Assembly (NCBI GenBank): GCA_947068385.1
Contig: CAMTBF010000101.1
Span: 1-9,824, forward strand
DNA length: 9,824 nucleotides
Source of the DNA: an uncultured Lachnospiraceae bacterium
GTDB lineage: Bacteria; Bacillota; Clostridia; Lachnospirales; Lachnospiraceae
Reading direction: 5' to 3'
Part shown: piece after piece, positions 5,864 through 9,824 of the stretch
Position numbering within the stretch: the stretch's first letter is position 1
How the letters are laid out: every line of letters starts with the position of its first letter
Notes under the pieces: model-generated
Database searches by the model: none
Told to the model about the DNA's origin: nothing
Seen by the model: only the letters and a program-made list of their open reading frames with translations
Program-made: the position numbers and the translations under genes

Positions 5864-5884
5864 TTCATGCTACCTTCATGCTAC
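5864..5884. repeat. Tandem 10-nt direct repeat at the potD stop codon
   Basis: TTCATGCTAC occurs at 5864-5873 and again at 5875-5884, an 11-nt period. The second copy contains the potD stop codon. It may be a slippage duplication of the gene end. No terminator hairpin is seen after potD, so the pot transcript may run on into the next gene. Confidence 0.6.
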
Positions 5885-7131
5885 GCCAGCTCCCTTTTGC
5901 GCTTGCGCCTCTTGTAGACCAAAATGGCGATGTAGACGGCCAGGAACCCCAGGATGATCGCCACCAGCACGATGGACTCCCCGGGGCCGCCCATCTTGGC
6001 CTCGGCCCAGAGCCTGTCGATGAGCTTGCTGGTCTCCTCCGGCAGGTTGACGAAGACCTGGGTGCGGGCCAGGGTCTCCTCGTCCGGATAGTGGACGGGG
6101 CTCTCCACGATCTCCGGATCCATATAGGCCTTGGCGGCGGTCTCCGGGGTGGAATAGCCCACGTAGTCCATGTTGGCCCCGGCGATCTCCGGGTCGCAGA
6201 GGAAGTTGATATAGGCCTCCGCCTCGGCCTTGTGGATGGAGGTGGCGGGGATGCACATGGCGTCCACGAAATAGTTCGTCCCCTCCTTTGGCACCACGAA
6301 GCGGATGTTGTCGCTGTTGTCTACGAGAATGGCGGCGTCCCCGGCATAATAGGGCGCTATCCAGGCCTCCTCGCTCTCCATTTTGTCGAAGATACGGTCC
6401 ATGACATAGGCCTGCACCAGAGGCTTCTGCTGCTTTAAGAGGGCCGCGGCCTCCTGCCAGTCGCTCTCCTGGGTGGTGTTCACGGACTGTCCCAGCAGGA
6501 GCTGGGCGATGGCGAAGGAATCCCTGGGATTGTCGAACATCAGTATCTTTCCCGCGTAGCGGTCGTCCCAGAGGGAAGACCAGCTCGTAATCTCCTCCCC
6601 AATGTAGTCCGTGTTATAGAACAGGCCCACCACGCCCCAGGTGTAGGGCACGGAGTAGCGGTTCTCCGGGTCGTAATCCGCGTACCGGAAGCTCTCGTCG
6701 ATATACTGGTAGTTGGGGATGTTGGAGAAGTCCAGCTCCGCCAGCATGCCTTCATGGATGAGCCTGGACACCATATAGTCCGAGGGGATGATGATGTCAT
6801 AGTCCGCGCCGCCGCCCACCAGCTTGGAGTACAGGGATTCGTTGCTGTCGAAGGTGGTGTAGTTGACGCGGATGCCTGTGCGCCTGGTGAATTCGGCGTT
6901 TATGTCCAGGGAGCCGTCGGTGCCGTTGGCGATGTACTCCCCCCAGTTGTACACGTTTATGGTGACGCCCGATTCCGCGCCCCCCGCCGCCCTGGCGGGC
7001 CGCATCGGCACAAAGGCCAGCAGGAGCGCTGCCGCAACCGAAAAAACAGCGCGGAGGCACCTTTCCAGCAGATCCCTCTTTCCCTCATCCCTGTCCTGAA
7101 ACACGCCCCAGGCTCCCCTTCCATCTTCCAT
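5881..7131 (-). CDS. potD: PotD-like polyamine-binding protein with C-terminal membrane anchor
   Basis: This 416-residue protein captures spermidine or putrescine outside the cell and delivers it to the PotBC permease. PotD landmarks are NVYNWGEYI (59-67), YDIIIPSDYMV (111-121), VPYTWGVVGLFYN (161-173), SWSSLWDD (183-190) and KEGTNYFVDAMCIP (282-295). Asp290 lies where E. coli PotD has an amine-binding aspartate, and Phe288 replaces a tryptophan there. The N-terminus has a basic region, a hydrophobic core (about 29-42) and an ARA-A type-I-like cleavage site near 48. No lipobox cysteine follows the core. Instead a helix (about 386-406) and a basic tail (KRRKRKREL) close the protein, so the domain is probably tethered by its C-terminus. 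AAGGAGGTG lies 9 nt before the ATG, inside the end of potC; the intergenic gap is 6 nt. Family and role are firm, the preferred polyamine is not known. Confidence 0.9.
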   Translation of the reverse strand: MEDGRGAWGVFQDRDEGKRDLLERCLRAVFSVAAALLLAFVPMRPARAAGGAESGVTINVYNWGEYIANGTDGSLDINAEFTRRTGIRVNYTTFDSNESLYSKLVGGGADYDIIIPSDYMVSRLIHEGMLAELDFSNIPNYQYIDESFRYADYDPENRYSVPYTWGVVGLFYNTDYIGEEITSWSSLWDDRYAGKILMFDNPRDSFAIAQLLLGQSVNTTQESDWQEAAALLKQQKPLVQAYVMDRIFDKMESEEAWIAPYYAGDAAILVDNSDNIRFVVPKEGTNYFVDAMCIPATSIHKAEAEAYINFLCDPEIAGANMDYVGYSTPETAAKAYMDPEIVESPVHYPDEETLARTQVFVNLPEETSKLIDRLWAEAKMGGPGESIVLVAIILGFLAVYIAILVYKRRKRKRELA

Positions 7132-7137
7132 AGCGCC

Positions 7138-7965
7138 TCACACCTCCTTTTCGGGCTGTCTGCCCTGATCCTTTAAGTTGCGGACATTGACCACGATCAA
7201 TAGCGCCATCACCGCCGCGAACAGCACGGTGGACAGGGCATTGATCTCCGGGCTGATGCGCTTGCGGGTCATGGAATAGATGTAGATGGGCAGGGTCTGG
7301 GTGGTTCCGCTGGTGAAATAGCTTATGACGAAGTCGTCGATGGACAGGGTGAAGGCCATGATCATCCCCGTGACCACACCGGGCATGATCTCCGGCAGCA
7401 CCACCTTGAAGAAGGCCTTCACCGGCGGGCATCCCAGGTCCTGGGCCGCCTCATAGAGGTTCGGATCCATCTGCCGCAGCTTGGGCAGCACGGACAGGAT
7501 CACGTAGGGCAGGCAGAAGGTGATATGGGCCGCGATCAGCGATCCCATCCCCAGGCTGCGCCCGCCAAACAGCCGCACCGCGGACACGAACAGCAGCATC
7601 AATGACACCCCCGTGACGATCTCCGGATTCACCATGGGGAAGTTGGTGATGTTCATCATGATGCGCCTGGGCAGACGCTTCATGCCGTTGATCCCGATGG
7701 CGGCCACGGTGCCCAGCACGGTGGACACCACTGCCGCCACCACGGCGATCAGCAGGGTATTGCGCAGGGCCTCTAAGATAAGCCTGTCTTCGAACAGCTT
7801 CCTGTACCAGCGCAGGGAAAAGCCGCCCCACACCGCCCGGCTCCCGGTCTCCGTGTCGTTGAAGGAGAACACGATGAGCACCAAAATGGGCGCATACAAA
7901 AAGAGGAAAATGAGGAAGGTATAGATCCGTCCGCCGGCCTTTTTCACGGTAACTGCTTTTTTCAC
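7138..7965 (-). CDS. potC: Polyamine ABC transporter permease PotC
   Basis: This is a 275-residue inner permease subunit with about six membrane helices. The first (about 14-34) is followed by FNDTETG, common in PotC. The EAA loop that docks with the ATPase is EAAQDLGCPP...PEIMPG (172-195). SIDDFVISYFTSG (208-220) is characteristic of PotC and separates it from PotB. With PotB it forms the channel through which the binding protein delivers polyamine. The start is a GTG whose last two bases lie within the potB stop codon (GTGA), a sign of translational coupling; a G-rich ribosome binding site (GGGGGA) lies 7 nt upstream. No ATG start near the N-terminus competes in this frame. Confidence 0.92.
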   Translation of the reverse strand: MKKAVTVKKAGGRIYTFLIFLFLYAPILVLIVFSFNDTETGSRAVWGGFSLRWYRKLFEDRLILEALRNTLLIAVVAAVVSTVLGTVAAIGINGMKRLPRRIMMNITNFPMVNPEIVTGVSLMLLFVSAVRLFGGRSLGMGSLIAAHITFCLPYVILSVLPKLRQMDPNLYEAAQDLGCPPVKAFFKVVLPEIMPGVVTGMIMAFTLSIDDFVISYFTSGTTQTLPIYIYSMTRKRISPEINALSTVLFAAVMALLIVVNVRNLKDQGRQPEKEV

Positions 7966-8789
7966 AACAGCATCCCCCCTTTTTCATTCACTTCCCCGTC
8001 GTCGAACTGGTTCATGATGCCCATGCAGATCAGGATGATCACCATCAGCACCAGGGACACGGCGGAGCCCAGGTTGGGGTTGTAGGCGCTGCCCAGGAAC
8101 TGCATGTCGATCAGGTCGCCGATCAGCAGGTTGCCGCCCCCGCCCAGCATCTTGGAGATGATGAAGGTGCTCACCGCGGGCACGAACACCATGGTCACGC
8201 CGGAGATGACCCCGGGCATGCTCAGGGGCACCACCACCTTCAGGAACACCTGGGCGCTGTTCGCCCCCAGATCCTGGGCCGCCTCGATCACGCTGCGGTC
8301 GATTTTGGTCAGCACGGAGTACAGGGGCAGGATCATGTAGGGGATATAATTGTACACCATCCCCAGGACCACGGCCCCAGCGGTGTTGATCATGTGCACC
8401 CGGGGCAGGCCGATGGCGGCCAGGGCGTTATTGATCAGTCCATTGTCCTCCAGCAGCGTCATCCAGGCATAGGTGCGCAGCAGGAAGTTCATCCACATGG
8501 GCAGCATCACCAGCATGACCATCACGTTCTGGCGCTTTGCGCTCATCCTGGCGATGGTCATGGCAAAGGGGTAGCCCAGCAGGAGGGAGATGGCGGTGGC
8601 CACGGCCCCCAGCCAGATGGACCGCAGGAAGACGTTGGAGTACTGGCCCACGCTCAGGATGTTCTCCAAAGTGAAGCTGCCCGCCTTGTCCGTAAAGGCA
8701 AAGTAGCCTACCAGGAGCATGGGCACGATGATGAAGATCGTCATCCACACCGTGTAGGGGGCGGAGAGGAGCTTAGAATTCGGTTTCAT
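7962..8789 (-). CDS. potB: Polyamine ABC transporter permease PotB
   Basis: This 275-residue multi-helix permease is the partner of PotC. It begins with a short cytoplasmic stretch and a first helix (about 12-31). [16 protein letters not shown] (95-110) is a PotB-type conserved segment, and the EAA loop [10 protein letters not shown]...PLSMPG (169-193) contacts the ATPase. The ATG has AGGAGG 9 nt upstream, lying inside potA, whose reading frame overlaps the start by 17 nt; the stop overlaps the potC start. Both overlaps imply tightly linked translation and matched amounts of the subunits. Nothing is missing or unusual in length. Confidence 0.92.
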   Translation of the reverse strand: MKPNSKLLSAPYTVWMTIFIIVPMLLVGYFAFTDKAGSFTLENILSVGQYSNVFLRSIWLGAVATAISLLLGYPFAMTIARMSAKRQNVMVMLVMLPMWMNFLLRTYAWMTLLEDNGLINNALAAIGLPRVHMINTAGAVVLGMVYNYIPYMILPLYSVLTKIDRSVIEAAQDLGANSAQVFLKVVVPLSMPGVISGVTMVFVPAVSTFIISKMLGGGGNLLIGDLIDMQFLGSAYNPNLGSAVSLVLMVIILICMGIMNQFDDGEVNEKGGMLL

Positions 8790-9824
8790 GGGCCTCTCCC
8801 TCCTCCCGGACGCCCGCCTCCGAAGCGGTCATGTCCTCCTCCATCTCATCGCTGAAGGTGCTGTAGTCCCCGAACACCCCGGAGTATTCGGATTTCTGCA
8901 TGACGTGGATGTCATTGGGGGTAAGGCTCAGGCCGATATGGTCGCCCACCTGGCGGCACTCCGTGGACTGTATCATCCACTTGAAGCCCGCCACGTCCAC
9001 AATCATCTCATAGTGCACCCCCTTGAAGGTGACAGCCGTCACATCGCCCACGATCCGGGTGGCATCCGGTTCTACTACCTTGATGTCTTCCGGCCGGACC
9101 ACCACGTCCACCGGCGCGTTCTTTCCGAAGCCGCTGTCCAGGCAGCGGAAGCTGTGGCCCGCGAACCTGACGGAATAGTCCTCCAGCATGACCCCGTCCA
9201 GGATATTGGACTCGCCGATGAAGTCCGCCACAAAGGCGTTCTTCGGCTCGTTGTAGATATCCGTGGGGGAGCCGATCTGCTGGATCACGCCTCCGTCCAT
9301 GACTACGACCGTGTCGGACATGGACAGGGCCTCCTCCTGGTCGTGGGTGACGAAGACGAAGGTGATGCCGGTGCATTGCTGTATCTTCTTCAGCTCGGCC
9401 TGCATGTCCTTACGGAGCTTGAGGTCCAGGGCCCCCAGGGGCTCGTCCAGCAGCAGGACCTTGGGCTCGTTGGCCAGGGCCCGGGCGATGGCCACCCGCT
9501 GCTGCTGGCCGCCGGAAAGCTGGCCTATGCCTCTGTGGGCATAGCCCGTAAGGTTCACCATGGCCAGCATCTCCTGTACCGTGCCCTTGATCTCCTTTTC
9601 GCTCCGGCCCTTGAGGCGCATGCCGAAGGCGATGTTCTCGTAGACATTCAGGTGGGGGAACAGGGCGTATTTCTGGAAAATCGTATTGACCTCCCGCTTG
9701 TGGGGCGGGAGGCCCGTGATGTTTTTATCATGAAAGAACACATCCCCCGCGTCCGGCCGGATGAATCCCGCGATGGTGCGCAGGACCGTGGTCTTGCCGC
9801 AGCCCGAGGGGCCCAGGAGGGTGA
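8773..9824 (-). CDS. potA: Polyamine ABC transporter ATPase PotA (N-terminus outside window)
   Basis: The frame is open to the right edge, so the N-terminal part (probably a few dozen residues) is missing; 349 residues are visible. In fragment numbering the Walker A is GPSGCGKTT (4-12), the Q-loop IFQK has Gln50, the signature is LSGGQQQR (102-109), Walker B ends in LLLDEP (123-128) and the switch histidine is His160 in [11 protein letters not shown]-terminal TOBE-like regulatory domain follows, with [10 protein letters not shown] (about 241-250). The protein hydrolyses ATP to power polyamine uptake by PotBC. An in-frame GTG at 9741 lies after the Walker A and is not a start. The gene is the first of the visible pot genes and its promoter must lie beyond the window. 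The acidic tail after the TOBE domain (about 325-349) is a minor peculiarity. Confidence 0.92.
   Translation of the reverse strand, partial: TLLGPSGCGKTTVLRTIAGFIRPDAGDVFFHDKNITGLPPHKREVNTIFQKYALFPHLNVYENIAFGMRLKGRSEKEIKGTVQEMLAMVNLTGYAHRGIGQLSGGQQQRVAIARALANEPKVLLLDEPLGALDLKLRKDMQAELKKIQQCTGITFVFVTHDQEEALSMSDTVVVMDGGVIQQIGSPTDIYNEPKNAFVADFIGESNILDGVMLEDYSVRFAGHSFRCLDSGFGKNAPVDVVVRPEDIKVVEPDATRIVGDVTAVTFKGVHYEMIVDVAGFKWMIQSTECRQVGDHIGLSLTPNDIHVMQKSEYSGVFGDYSTFSDEMEEDMTASEAGVREEGEAHETEF

Overview
The window looks like a chromosomal segment of a GC-rich member of the Clostridia, most likely of Lachnospiraceae type. Coding DNA is GC-rich while the gaps between genes are AT-rich, ribosome binding sites are strong and Gram-positive in style (AGGAGG, GGAGGT, AAGGGGA), and the promoters are TTGATT/TATAAT-like. 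A PdaA-type deacetylase of spore-formers and a polyamine importer whose binding protein carries a membrane anchor fit the same assignment. The assignment is inferred from gene content and style, not from any database comparison.

Layout from left to right. Positions 1-273 are an AT-rich gap that ends in a good terminator for the leftward gene beside it. Positions 274-1131 (minus) encode a PdaA-like polysaccharide deacetylase with a signal anchor; its leader holds a long stem-loop. Positions 1306-2953 (minus) are a translationally coupled pair: a ROK-family sugar kinase followed by a small GmhA-like SIS isomerase. A 315-nt divergent control region (2954-3268) holds two facing promoters and several TTTAGT/ACTAAA half-sites. 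It separates the pair from a plus-strand ROK-family repressor (3269-4492). A convergent minus-strand gene (4506-5714) encodes a membrane-anchored protein with a proline/threonine-rich stalk and two SH3-like domains. Positions 5881-9824 (minus) are the polyamine import operon potA-potB-potC-potD, with potA cut by the window edge.

How the genes may work together. Repressor, kinase and isomerase look like one small regulon: the repressor would sense a sugar, the kinase would phosphorylate it and the isomerase would rearrange the product. No transporter lies beside them and the true substrate cannot be read from the sequence. The pot genes overlap or nearly touch and form a complete ABC importer (ATPase, two permeases, binding protein). 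PotD has a type-I-like signal peptide and a C-terminal membrane helix rather than a lipobox. The deacetylase and the SH3-domain protein both suggest cell-wall work, but their link to the neighbouring operons is only positional.

Most of the window is ordinary metabolism and transport. The most interesting parts are the uncharacterised kinase/isomerase pair with its divergent repressor and operator-like repeats, the ROK kinase lacking the usual zinc cysteines, the pdaA leader hairpin, and the membrane-tethered PotD. I found no CRISPR array, insertion sequence, tRNA, rRNA or clear new defence-type system.
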